From Lachnospiraceae bacterium (GTDB taxonomy: Bacteria > Bacillota > Clostridia > Lachnospirales > Lachnospiraceae): a DNA stretch of 56,695 nt. Positions 36,501-44,814 of this stretch are shown piece after piece. The position numbers were made by a program, and so were the translations under genes. Every line of letters starts with the position of its first letter. The stretch's first letter is position 1. The notes below the pieces were generated by a model. That model ran no database searches. It saw only the letters and a list, made by a program, of their open reading frames with translations, and was not told the origin of the DNA. The DNA lies in contig QXWW01000027.1 in NCBI GenBank assembly GCA_009911185.1, positions 1-56,695 on the forward strand. The letters run 5' to 3'.

Positions 36501-36657
36501 GCACCTGCGGCTTCTGATAATATTCTTCCTTAAAACGATTCTCATCCGTTAAAGTTACATATTCCGTCCGGATATCCTTTGTCTCTGCCTGAACTTTCAC
36601 CGTACCCAGAACAAAAAACAGCATCATCAAAATCGTTACCGTATATCTTCGTTTCAT
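33598..36657 (-). CDS. secreted transglutaminase-like multidomain protein
   Basis: A 1019-residue exported protein. Residues 1-24 are a signal peptide ending VQA/E. Residues about 165-275 are a transglutaminase-like domain with the triad Cys215 (NRMAVCDGYGD), His244 (AMAHAWNMI) and Asp259 (YHVDVTWDDP). Two tandem units of about 190 residues follow (each with a DVT...YNGT/YDGT strand, VKRQGYQPFEGTAQV, PEDSENY/PEDTDNY and a CPGH...CxLCG pair). The C terminus carries two fibronectin-like domains and ends in basic KVKKIKIR. No LPXTG or SLH anchor is seen, so it is either released or held by charge. It may crosslink or cleave surface proteins; substrate unknown. Confidence 0.82.
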   Translation of the reverse strand: MKRRYTVTILMMLFFVLGTVKVQAETKDIRTEYVTLTDENRFKEEYYQKPQVRYPVAEGEMYRASRAALDLEQYIVEALENYQQSIDVSAYQIPTKEVSAVFLQILNDNPGMFYVDNKFAYSYYSYNEQSLVQSYHVSYLGTPEEIDQQRQELETAADQAAAQAEASMTDLEKALVVHDYLVQNCEYDYDRLNNGQLPDISHTAYGALVNRMAVCDGYGDAYIYIMKDKLGISCELVASDAMAHAWNMIEIDGKWYHVDVTWDDPVRDSIGRVGHKYFLLSDTAISDASHEHEGWSTSRTADSTLYDDAFWTEITSSICWYQGEWYFSRYQGGDYNTMGVKLLKKGALFEDAESEVYKENVWTGEGNSYFPASYMYLAKANDMMYFNTKTAICRLDAEGMTEEVYKPQIPSGQWIFGFTVRGKEVWYALQNTPQISSKQVILTYALPELDLREITGVTAEDVTAVYNGTAQTITVSGIQEGDEVQYAGDNGSYQSTQPEMIRAGIYQVRYRVKRQGYQPFEGTAQVKIEKAIPVYTVPEGLKGTSGKTLASVTLPEGFSWQTDTDTKLYQEGSLVFLVKYTPEDSENYVTVTDIEAEVAVSCPGHNYTSEITKQPTETEDGEETFTCVLCGHSYTEVIQAGLPQIEGIESEDVTVAYDGTPQRIMLKGIQAGDIVKYAGEDGIYQEEQPEMIKAGVYQVRYQVKRQGYQPFEGTAQVEITKAVPAYTAPVGLQGQSGKTLASVILPKGFVWQTAEATELSTEGTYTWYVNYVPEDTDNYQTVQRIEVKVQVKCPGHQEQSKVTRPATETQKGLRTHTCSLCGNVRTEEIPVLNPAKPGKVSGLKVKKNTSDSLTFTWNLIENAGYYLKLYKGNTLVSTQYVTGNVHSFGGLKAASDYTLQVTPYYIVNGSRVFAAQAGEIRTATAPSAVKFNTVKKSGKNKVKLAWKKISGASGYEIFMKTGKGGYKKIKTIDKGKTVSFTKTGMKKGKTYSFRIRAYRTVNRAKVYGTYSKVKKIKIR

Positions 36658-36686
36658 AATTTACCTCCTGATTTCCTAATATACTG

Positions 36687-36720
36687 TTCCTATTATATAA
36701 TAGGAAATTGCGATTGACAA
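36687..36720 (-). promoter_or_regulatory. promoter with palindromic operator, transglutaminase gene
   Basis: On the minus strand TTGTCA, 17 nt, TATAAT. A perfect 20-bp palindrome TTCCTATTATATAATAGGAA (36687-36706) covers the -10 box. A dimeric regulator bound there would block RNA polymerase. Confidence 0.7.
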
Positions 36721-37328
36721 GAAAAAATCTTGCTTTGCATGGTGCGGCTGACTATCCGGCTGATTTTTCACAAAAAATATGATATACTTATGCGGACTGA
36801 ATGATAACTATAACGCATCATATTAAATTTTCATAAAACAATGAACTTTGCCAAGGTACAAAAACAGGGACTCCTTCCATATAGAAACAGCAGGCTATCC
36901 CAGATACGCTGCCTGTGATTTCCGGACAGATGATCCATTCATAACCAGAAGTAAGAGGAAAACAAACAGCGAAAAGAAATGGAAGGAAATAAAAGATTAA
37001 ATCCGCAACAACGCCAAAAATCGCTGACTCCAGCATTTTCAATGAAGACAGCGATTTTTTTCTTATAACTGTCAAAGACAGGATTATTTTGCAGAACACA
37101 GTAAGAAAACAAGGTTTTGTGATAAATAAACCGGAAGTTTTAGTGATTTGACTTCGGCGGTTTCATAGCAGCGCTTTTACTTGTTTAGATTTCCATCCAC
37201 CGCTGCAGCACTCACACGCTGCCGCTTATTCTTCCGCCTTACAGATAAAAAATTATTCTGTGTAAAATTCATCAATAGTTAACCCACGGGGTAATATTAT
37301 ACATGTAACATTTGTATATTGTTCTTTG
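36721..37328. other. about 600-bp gap without a convincing gene
   Basis: Between the transglutaminase promoter and the end of the ABC operon. It contains a strong hairpin at 37016-37059 and, near 37279-37294, a partial palindrome (TTAACCCACGGGGTAA) of MerR-operator style that serves no gene here. A 93-codon minus-strand frame (36818-37099) runs through the hairpin and has no SD. The gap may be the scar of lost genes. Confidence 0.5.
37016..37059. terminator. bidirectional terminator hairpin
   Basis: AAAAATCGCTG and CAGCGATTTTT pair (11 bp) around a 22-nt loop, with T runs on both strands. It lies 270 nt past the end of the ABC exporter operon on the minus strand. Confidence 0.7.
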
Positions 37329-38603
37329 CTAAATGATTACGTTCACAATTTCAGCAGGCGCTTTTTTCATTATGCGGACAGCGGACAACAGAGTGGTCAA
37401 TACGCAGAGAATCCATACAATGATCCCAGCCAGTAAAATATTACCGGGGAATAATGTTATTTTCCCTATAGATATCAGGCTGCCGAGGAAATGACTACAA
37501 AAAAATGCCAGGGGAACGGCAGCGGTAAATCCAACAAGAAACAAGATGCTATTTTCGAAGAGAAGCTGCAAAAAGATGTCTTTCTTTTGAAATCCCAGTG
37601 ATAGTAGTATACCGTTCTCCGGCATCCGTTCTTTGTTCCACATAGAAAGCGTTACAATCAAAAAAATGGCACCGATTCCTGATATAACGATTAGAAATAT
37701 GAACATTATTTGCTCGGTCTGGCGCATAGGGGCGGCCGAATGGTCATATTCTGCACTGTTGGATTCTATATGATAATCCCCTTGTGTAAATTCCTGGGTA
37801 TTCTTCAGGGTTTGCACGGCCTTTTCCAGTTGGGCGGGATCTTTCAGCCACAACGTAAGACCATTGGTATAGAATTCCGGTTTGCACCAAATATTTTTTT
37901 CTATGTCAAATCCAGTATATTCATCCACATAGATAACGTTATCCAGGATATCGCATTCTGCACGGTTAGTAGAATCCCCTTGTTTGCTTTCTACTCGATA
38001 AATGCCGGTAATTTCAAATTCATATTTGCTTCCCAGCCCCGCATTTGCATGTGTTGTAATATCATCCGTGACAACACAGGTAATGCGGTCACCGATATGC
38101 AGTTCATTTATTTCGGCCAAATTTTCTGAGATTAACGCCCTTTTCCTGTCTTCAGAAACCAAATGGCGTCCCTGGCATATAGAAAGTATTCCGAACGTAA
38201 AATCCCTGGCAAGGCTGCTGTCGCGGCATGAATATAATCTGGTAAGGGACATGGCCGGTTCCTCTAAAGGTGTGAATCTTCCAGGAATCAGAGAAATATC
38301 ATCTACAGACAGGTAACATGTGGTAGTGCCGGTCCAGCCATCGGCGTTTATTTCTTTAGCCGCACGTGCAGCCAAATCCTGTGTGATACGGGAATTGTCA
38401 TCGCCTACGGCATTTACAGCGACATATCCATAGAATTGTTCACGCAATTCTTTTAGAGATGCCTCTACAGAATGGAAAATCATTATTCCAGATAATACCG
38501 AGAAAGACAGCACAAGAAAAATAATAGCCAAAGTTACTGTTTTTCTGCGCCTGCGCACCAAATAGGCGAAGGCTCTTGCAGACTTTTTTTGCATATCATG
38601 CAT
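37329..38603 (-). CDS. ABC exporter permease, FtsX/MacB type (second subunit)
   Basis: A 424-residue membrane protein. One N-terminal helix (TVTLAIIFLVLSFSVLSGIMIF), a large outside domain (about 50-300), then three helices in the FtsX domain (IMFIFLIVISGIGAIFLIVTL, LFLVGFTAAVPLAFF, NILLAGIIVWILCVLTTLL). With the ATPase it should form an exporter or mechanotransmitter for peptides or drugs. Its ATG overlaps the ATPase gene by 8 nt; a second ATG 9 nt on is also possible. A 62-codon upstream extension lies within the ATPase frame and is rejected. Confidence 0.85.
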   Translation of the reverse strand: MHDMQKKSARAFAYLVRRRRKTVTLAIIFLVLSFSVLSGIMIFHSVEASLKELREQFYGYVAVNAVGDDNSRITQDLAARAAKEINADGWTGTTTCYLSVDDISLIPGRFTPLEEPAMSLTRLYSCRDSSLARDFTFGILSICQGRHLVSEDRKRALISENLAEINELHIGDRITCVVTDDITTHANAGLGSKYEFEITGIYRVESKQGDSTNRAECDILDNVIYVDEYTGFDIEKNIWCKPEFYTNGLTLWLKDPAQLEKAVQTLKNTQEFTQGDYHIESNSAEYDHSAAPMRQTEQIMFIFLIVISGIGAIFLIVTLSMWNKERMPENGILLSLGFQKKDIFLQLLFENSILFLVGFTAAVPLAFFCSHFLGSLISIGKITLFPGNILLAGIIVWILCVLTTLLSAVRIMKKAPAEIVNVII

Positions 38604-39309
38604 TAATTTCACCAGCTTTCTCCTCCTGTATGACAGAGATTGTTTCCCAAGGGTTTTCCGGTTTTGTAAAAAGGGACAGCCCGTAATCTCCATGTTGAAA
38701 TTTAGCGTCGGCATAGCGGCATATTTCGTCTGCCCCTGCTGCCAATGCCAGGGAATGGGTGACCATGATGACACACCGTCCTTCTTCATGCGCGCTTTTC
38801 CTTAAAATGTCAAGGATTGCCTGTGCAGAATCTTCGTCCAGGTTCCCAGTAGGTTCATCTGCTAAAAGGACAGGTTTATCACTTGCCAGAGCACGGGCGA
38901 TAGCAACTCTCTGCTGTTGGCCGCCTGATAATTTTAAAACGTTTTGTTTCCACAGTTCTTTCTCAAGCCCCACTTTCTGCAGCGCAGTTTGTGGAGGCTG
39001 TTTTGCAGTTAATTCCACATTTTCTTCCACCGTCATGTATTCAATCAGGTTATAGCCCTGAAAAATGAAAGCTACATGGTCTTGTCTGTGGCGGTCCAGG
39101 CCATACTCTGAAATATTTTCTCCCTCATAGAGAATCTTTCCGGATTTTGGCAGCAATAGCCCTCCCAAAAGTGAGAGCATGGTGCTTTTTCCACAGCCGG
39201 AAGCCCCTAATATAGCATAGAGATTTCCTTTTTCAAAAGTAATGTTGACGTCTTCTAAAATTTTTCTGCTTTCATTGTAATAAAATGTTAAATTTTCTGT
39301 TTGAATCAT
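38596..39309 (-). CDS. ABC exporter ATPase (MacB/LolD type)
   Basis: A 237-residue nucleotide-binding subunit. Walker A GASGCGKST, Q-loop FIFQGYN, signature LSGGQQQR, Walker B VLLADEPTGN and switch His in IMVTHS are all intact, so it should be active. SD GGAGGG is right before the chosen ATG. It lies between the two permease genes, 27 nt after the first. The family drives FtsX-like permeases. Confidence 0.93.
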   Translation of the reverse strand: MIQTENLTFYYNESRKILEDVNITFEKGNLYAILGASGCGKSTMLSLLGGLLLPKSGKILYEGENISEYGLDRHRQDHVAFIFQGYNLIEYMTVEENVELTAKQPPQTALQKVGLEKELWKQNVLKLSGGQQQRVAIARALASDKPVLLADEPTGNLDEDSAQAILDILRKSAHEEGRCVIMVTHSLALAAGADEICRYADAKFQHGDYGLSLFTKPENPWETISVIQEEKAGEINA

Positions 39310-39336
39310 TTTTCCCTCCATACATTGTATTAATTT

Positions 39337-40902
39337 TTATGCTATCATGGACAGTATCCGCGAAGGTTCCAGCCGCAGCGTTTTTTCCATCGCTTCATTG
39401 ACGCACAGGCAGATTAATATCGCCATGCCAAATCCTGTGACAAGGATGCTAAAAGGACTGGTATGTACACTTAAAGTGTCTGGCGCCTCAATGCCTTTCG
39501 TTTGTGGGGATGTCATTTTTGTATAGGCTTCGTAATCCTCACGGGCAATTGCCGCGTCAATTTCCTCCTTGGTATATTCACGCATTTCCTCTTTTGGGCT
39601 TAGAGTATGTAAAAGCGAATCCCCCAGCATTGGCGCAGCGGCATTGGCGATTCCCACGGCAAAGAGAAAGGCGATGACGCCCAGAATCAGATTTTCCGTC
39701 AGCAACTGTCGTTTGATGGATTTTCCAGTGATTCCCAGCGCCATCAGGATACCGGTTTCCCGTTCCCTGCGGCCGATGCTGTGCTTTAATATCAGGTACA
39801 TCAGCGCCGCCCCGGAAGCCGCCAGGATCGCGATGCCAGCACCCATGGCCAGGCGGAGGGTGCGGATTGGGGCTGCGGCTTCATGGTAGCTGCTGTCGTC
39901 CTTTTCTACGCCATAGTAGTGCTTATCCAGCCAGTCCAGCCGTTTTACCTGTTCCATGATGTCCCCGGTCATGGAAGGGTCATCTACATAGATGGTGGCA
40001 AGGCTTGTCTCTCCTGACCATCCAGAAATTTTTTCCATTTCTGAGCAGGTTTTTAAATCAATAAGGATCCAGTTGTTTAGGATATCCCTTTCACTGGTGT
40101 ATTCATTGACAGGCTGTTCGTACGTCGGCTCAAACATTCCGATAATGACGGCGTCCACCGTCCCTAAGACACCGGAGGCAAAGCTCGTGGAGGCATTTAA
40201 GGGGCTGACCATCAAGGGGATGGTATCGCCAATTTTTAAGCCGTTTAATTTGGCGAAGGTTGGCGTAACCATTGCCACATGGTAATCGGAGGGCGAAATA
40301 TGACGCCCAGACACCAGGCGGAAGGTCCCGTTGCGGAAATGCGTGGAGTACTGGCTGTTATTGAGACCATAAGCAACTGTGTCGTATATGTCATACTTGG
40401 AGTCTTTATAATATCGTTCATAATATGTCTGCCAATCCTGGTCTGAAATGGCCCCTTTTTTCCATTGTTTATAGTTTTCTTCCTCGATTTTGGCAGTAGA
40501 AGCTGAAAAACCAGGAACAAGCTGAAAGCCCATCTGAACCAGGAGAATATGATTGTTCATCAGGTCCTCCTTATTTTCCCATTCATAATTAGCAATGCCG
40601 TCTATTTCCCCAGAAATGCGCTCCAGCATTTCAAGAGAAACCCTGGGGCCTATGTAAATAGTTGCAGAATAGTTTTCATCGAAAACCTTGTATTCCCACA
40701 AGTCTGGATTGCTGCGGTCTGCATAGGACGCCAGCTTAAAGCTGCTGCCGTAGGTCTTTTCCAATTCCTTTATGCTTTGCGAGGACGCCTGCCAGATCAG
40801 CGCCCCGGTAAAAATCAACGTAGCCAGGATGGCCATAAGCAAGCACATGCACCAGTTAGACTTTCTCCTTATAAGAGATAGAAAGATCCGTTTTTTAGCC
40901 AT
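39337..40902 (-). CDS. ABC exporter permease, FtsX/MacB type (first subunit)
   Basis: A 521-residue permease: helix 1 at about 17-37 (CLLMAILATLIFTGALIW), an outside domain of roughly 300 residues with no cysteine-rich or enzymatic motif, then FtsX helices (LAMGAGIAILAASGAALMYLIL, LILGVIAFLFAVGIANAA, ILVTGFGMAILICLCV). The cytosolic coupling segment GRRERETGILMALGITGKSIKRQL is clear. The two permeases of this operon differ in sequence, so they probably pair as a heterodimer. SD CTGGAGGATAAAACT. First gene of the operon. Confidence 0.87.
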   Translation of the reverse strand: MAKKRIFLSLIRRKSNWCMCLLMAILATLIFTGALIWQASSQSIKELEKTYGSSFKLASYADRSNPDLWEYKVFDENYSATIYIGPRVSLEMLERISGEIDGIANYEWENKEDLMNNHILLVQMGFQLVPGFSASTAKIEEENYKQWKKGAISDQDWQTYYERYYKDSKYDIYDTVAYGLNNSQYSTHFRNGTFRLVSGRHISPSDYHVAMVTPTFAKLNGLKIGDTIPLMVSPLNASTSFASGVLGTVDAVIIGMFEPTYEQPVNEYTSERDILNNWILIDLKTCSEMEKISGWSGETSLATIYVDDPSMTGDIMEQVKRLDWLDKHYYGVEKDDSSYHEAAAPIRTLRLAMGAGIAILAASGAALMYLILKHSIGRRERETGILMALGITGKSIKRQLLTENLILGVIAFLFAVGIANAAAPMLGDSLLHTLSPKEEMREYTKEEIDAAIAREDYEAYTKMTSPQTKGIEAPDTLSVHTSPFSILVTGFGMAILICLCVNEAMEKTLRLEPSRILSMIA

Positions 40903-40959
40903 AGTTTTATCCTCCAGTTTTTACATTCCTTTACACTATCATGCTATTTCCTACTTCAA

Positions 40960-41002
40960 ATTATAGAATCAATCGATTGATAAGTCAACTATTTTTGTTG
41001 AG
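40960..41002 (-). promoter_or_regulatory. promoter/operator of the ABC exporter operon
   Basis: On the minus strand TTGACT, 17 nt, TATAAT (40960-40988). The spacer holds the perfect palindrome ATCAATCGATTGAT (40968-40981). Just upstream is TCAAC, 7 nt, GTTGA (40985-41001). The -35 region and the stretch upstream of it resemble the marR-fusion gene promoter at 46003-46050. Confidence 0.75.
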
Positions 41003-41153
41003 AAATCAATTAATATTTTTATGCATGTCACCTCATTATTCCTGCTTGTAAATCCTTAATTTGCTTTCTTCGGGTAACCAAAGTATAATGTAGCCAAAAG
41101 GCAAACGCAAGACGGGAAAAAGACGGATGGCAAGAATCGAAAGGACGGGAAAA

Positions 41154-41832
41154 ATGACATACGATTGCTTAATTATTGATGATGAGACGCTGCTTGCGGA
41201 CAGCACGGCAGAATATTTCAATCTGTTTGGGGTTAAAACTGCAATTGCATATAGTGTTTCTGAGTGCAGGAATTTTTTCAACGAAAATACAGCGCAAATG
41301 CTTTTGCTTGATATAAACCTTGGTGATGGCAGCGGTTTTGAATTGTGTAAGGAATTGCGCAAAATACCGAAATTCCTATACTATTTATCTCAGCACGGAC
41401 AAGTGACGATGATAAAATTATCGCCCTCAGTATCGGCGGTGACGATTATATTCAAAAACCCTATTCTCTCAGTGTTTTATTGGCAAAGGTAAAAGCGGTG
41501 CTGAAACGGTATGGAAACAGGGTTCCATGAGGTATGTGGATGGGCGTCTGACTGTGGATTTCAATACAAGGCAAGTCCTTGTGGACGGGTCTTTGGCAAA
41601 ATTGACCGCTCTTGAATTTAAGCTTCTGGCCTATCTGATACAAAATGCAGAACGGGTTATCACAAAACAGGAATTCTTTGAAAAGGTTTGGGAGGATAAA
41701 TTTACAAGCGACGGAACGTTAAATGTACATATCCGTGAAATACGTAAAGTAATTGAAAAAGACCCGGGTGACCCGGAATATATCCTTACCGTTTGGGGCG
41801 ATGGCTACCGATTTACAGGGGGAAACCAATGA
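41154..41832 (+). pseudogene. broken OmpR-type response regulator
   Basis: Receiver domain begins MTYDCLIIDDETLLADSTAEY with phospho-acceptor in LLLDINLGDGSGFELCKELRK. Near 41370 the frame shifts: the next frame reads IPILFISARTSDDDKI...DDYIQKPYSLSVLLAKVKAVLKR. A second shift near 41527 restores a third frame with the DNA-binding winged helix (LTALEFKLLAYLIQNAERVITKQEFFEKVWEDKF, then ILTVWGDGYRFTGGNQ). All parts are recognisable in order, so this was a complete regulator that has two frame breaks. The SD AGGACGGG is still present. Confidence 0.85.
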
Positions 41833-42086
41833 AAAAACGTATGTTTTCTTGCCTGATGCTTATTACTTTCCTGATTGAACTTGCCATTCTTGTGCGATTC
41901 GCACTCCTAAAGCCAGTAAAACCGCAGGACACCGTGGCAGTCAATGAGACGGTGCAAACATTGCAAAGAAATTGTGGCTCTTTTGAAAACGCTGCCAACA
42001 GCGCGGCTCTTAACTATGTTGTGCTTCATCTGGAAGGGACAATTCTGTATCGGACAAAACCGGGATTGAGCGAAACTGTAAACGCG
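41829..42086 (+). pseudogene. sensor histidine kinase, N-terminal fragment
   Basis: Starts ATG four bases before the end of the regulator remnant: MKKRMFSCLMLITFLIELAILVRFALL is a membrane segment, followed by part of an outside sensor region. At about codon 86 the sequence passes in frame, without a kinase domain, into the Walker A loop of an ABC ATPase. A deletion therefore removed the dimerisation/phospho-acceptor and ATPase domains of the kinase and the start of the next gene. Confidence 0.75.
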
Positions 42087-42719
42087 GCAAGCGGCGCGGG
42101 AAAATCTACCTTACTATATGCACTTTCCGGGATGGATACGCCTACGCTGGGAACAATCACCTTCGGTGATGAAATGATCTCCGATTATTCGTAGGACAGG
42201 CTTGCGGTATTCCGCCGTAACCACTGCGGTTTTGTATTCCAGCAAATTTATCTTCTGGACGGGATGAGCGTTATGGACAATGTGCTTTCTGCGGGCTTGC
42301 TGATATACAAAGACAAGAAGGCGCTCGTCCAACGCGCCAAAGAACTGTTTGCAGCAGTAGATATTTCTGAAGAAACGCAAAAGAAATTCCCAACGCAGAT
42401 TTCCGGCGGTGAAGCGCAGCGTGCCGGCATTGTCCGGGCCCTGATCAACTGTCCTGAAATATTATTTGCAGATGAGCCAACGGGCGCACTCAATTCCAAA
42501 ACCGGGCCTGATGTACTTAATACGCTTACAAACTTCAATGAACATGGGCAAAGCGTGGTTATGGTGACACATGACATACGTTCCGCATGCCGTGGAAAAC
42601 GCATTCTTTATTTAAAAGACGGCGTAATCTTAGGGGAATGCGACTTGGGCAAATACTCTTATGATGACGCTGAAAGGAACCGCAAGCTCTCGGATTTTTT
42701 GAAAGATATGGGGTGGTAA
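42087..42719 (+). pseudogene. ABC ATPase, 5' deleted and interrupted
   Basis: Begins inside Walker A (AASGAGKSTLLYALSG) fused to the kinase fragment. An in-frame TAG at 42192 follows EMISDYS; translation in the same frame resumes DRLAVFRRNHCGFVFQQIYLLDG. The signature QISGGEAQR, Walker B ILFADEPTGAL and VVMVTHD are present, but the D-loop is changed (LNSKTG). Loss of the N-terminal strand and the amber codon make it non-functional. Original length was probably about 250 residues. Confidence 0.85.
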
Positions 42720-42720
42720 C

Positions 42721-44775
42721 ATGAAAAAACATTTTACTTGTATACTCCAACATCCGCAGGGCAAAAGTCCAGACTGTTTCGATTGTCATTTTAATCTTGA
42801 TTGCCGCTCTAATGCTCAACCTGTGGTTAATGCTTTCCCTTGACTACAAAGCCAATTTCGACAGGTACCATGATAAACTCCACGCAGAACAAGTTACTTT
42901 GTCAGTAGACGGCGGTACCGATACCATGCAACGTTTTTTGTCACAAACGTTAGAGAGCGATCGCCGTACCAAGGATTTTTGTCTGGATAATTGTATGCAC
43001 ATGACTGGCTCGTTCCAGTACAATGGCGGAGAAGTCAGCAGTTGGTTTGTCTTTTTGGATAAAGAAACCGCTCTGTCACGCTCTATTGGCAGAGCGGAAA
43101 TGGTAGAAGACAGTGAATTTGACAGCGGCATTTATCTGCCTGTACTCTACAAGACTGAAGACATCGACATAGGAGAAACGGTTGAAATTTCGATTGGCAG
43201 CCATAAGGCGGCATACGTTGTCTGCGGTTTTTTCAACAGCATTATGATGGGGTCGCACAACTGCACCCTTACAGAGCTGATTCTTACAGAAGATAAATAT
43301 GAAGAACTTCAAACCAGGGTTTACGCGCCTACGCAACGCTGTGTTCCATACGCCTGGCCGATAAATCAGACAGCCTGAACTATGAAGCGGCGCTGAAAAA
43401 TGCCATTTCCGGACGGTATCCCAAAAAGGCTTGGTGCGCTAAAAGCGGTGGGCTATACATCCGGGCAATTAATCCATGTACTTTTATTACAGTTTTTAAG
43501 CCTGTCCATCTTGTCAGCCATAATGGGCGCCGCACTTTCTTATTGCCTGTTTCCATCGGTTAACGCAATAATGATGGCACAGACGGGGATTCCGTATACC
43601 ATACATTTTTTGCCGCTTCCTTTTGTGATTTCATTTGCGGTACTGGGAGGCGCGGTTGCTTTTGCCGTATGGATTTCGGCACGGAAAATCAAGCGGATAG
43701 AACCAATTACGGCGCTGCGTTCCGGCATCCAAACGCACAATCGCTTGTCATTGCGTTCTCCGGGGTGATGATTGAAAATGTGATAAAAGATGTGACCCCG
43801 TTTTTACTTATGGTTGTCGGTGAGACGGCAGACAGTTGTATCAATGTAAAGGCTGAAAGTGAGGAAGATTTTCTGCGGGAATTGAACGGTGACGGCCGTG
43901 TAGAAAAAGCCTATTTATATCACAGCCTGAGTGTATCACATAATGGCGGTGTGGAACTTATGGCAACACTCTGTGATGATTTTTCAAAGCAGAATAACCA
44001 GGGTGTTGTTTTTAAGGGAAGGTTTCCAAAATATGACAATGAAATAACGATTGCCGCAAAATACGCAAAAGAAAACGGCCTGGAAATTGGGGACGAAATA
44101 GAGATCACTGCGAACGGAACTCAGGAAACGTATTTGATTTGCGGGTACACACAAATTTCAAATAATTTGGGCAGAGACTGCCTGATGACCAGAAGGGGCT
44201 ACGAAAGGATGGCAACGCTTACGGACGCCAGTTATTATATTAATCTCACAGAGGAAACTGACATCGACACATTCAATCTGGAGGCGGAAGAAAAATTTGA
44301 CGTCAAGGTAAATGCAACCGTAAATATTGATACAACAATAAAAGCCACGACAGACGTATATATTTCCCTTATGACAATGATTGTGACAGCCGTACTTGCA
44401 CTTTCCGCTATTATTGTTGTTTTCGTTTTGTACCTGCTTGTGCGTACAATGCTTAATTGCAAAATACACGATTATAGGATTATGAAAGCGCTTGGTTTTA
44501 CGACGGGCCAGCTTGTCCTGCAAACGGCTCTGTCGTTTATGCCAGAGGCCATTTTATCCGTTGAGGTTGGCCTTATGATATCCAGTTTCATCATTAACCC
44601 CTTAACCGCTCTGTTTTTAAGCGGCATCGGCTTTGTATCATGCACCTTTCACGTTCCTGTAGGATTTATCGTATTTGCAGCTATCGGGCTTATATTATTT
44701 GCGTTTTTGACGGCGTGCCTGCTCTCTTTACGTATCCGTAAGATTACTCCGAAGGCATTATTTTCAGGGGAATGA
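42721..44775 (+). pseudogene. two-module FtsX permease, multiply frame-shifted
   Basis: Starts MKK at 42721, but one extra A in the A run (42724-42729) breaks the frame; the shifted frame reads ILLVYSNIRRAKVQTVSIVILILIAALMLNLW. Further breaks are near 43328 (into ATLCSIRLADKSDSLNYEA), near 43425 (into LGALKAVGYTSGQLIHVLLLQF, with the first FtsX helix missing) and near 43735 (into SLVIAFSGVMIENVIKDVTPF). The last part, about 340 codons, is uninterrupted and holds the second FtsX module ending ITPKALFSGE. The remnant is about 2 kb; the intact gene was longer. Likely partner of the ATPase remnant. Confidence 0.85.
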
Positions 44776-44814
44776 ACGCGTACAACCAACTTCATGAATT
44801 TATCCCAGCGTTTT

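Noticed and set aside
36818-37099. 93-codon minus-strand frame in the gap before the ABC operon
   Set aside because: It runs through a strong terminator-like hairpin, lacks an SD and shows no family resemblance.
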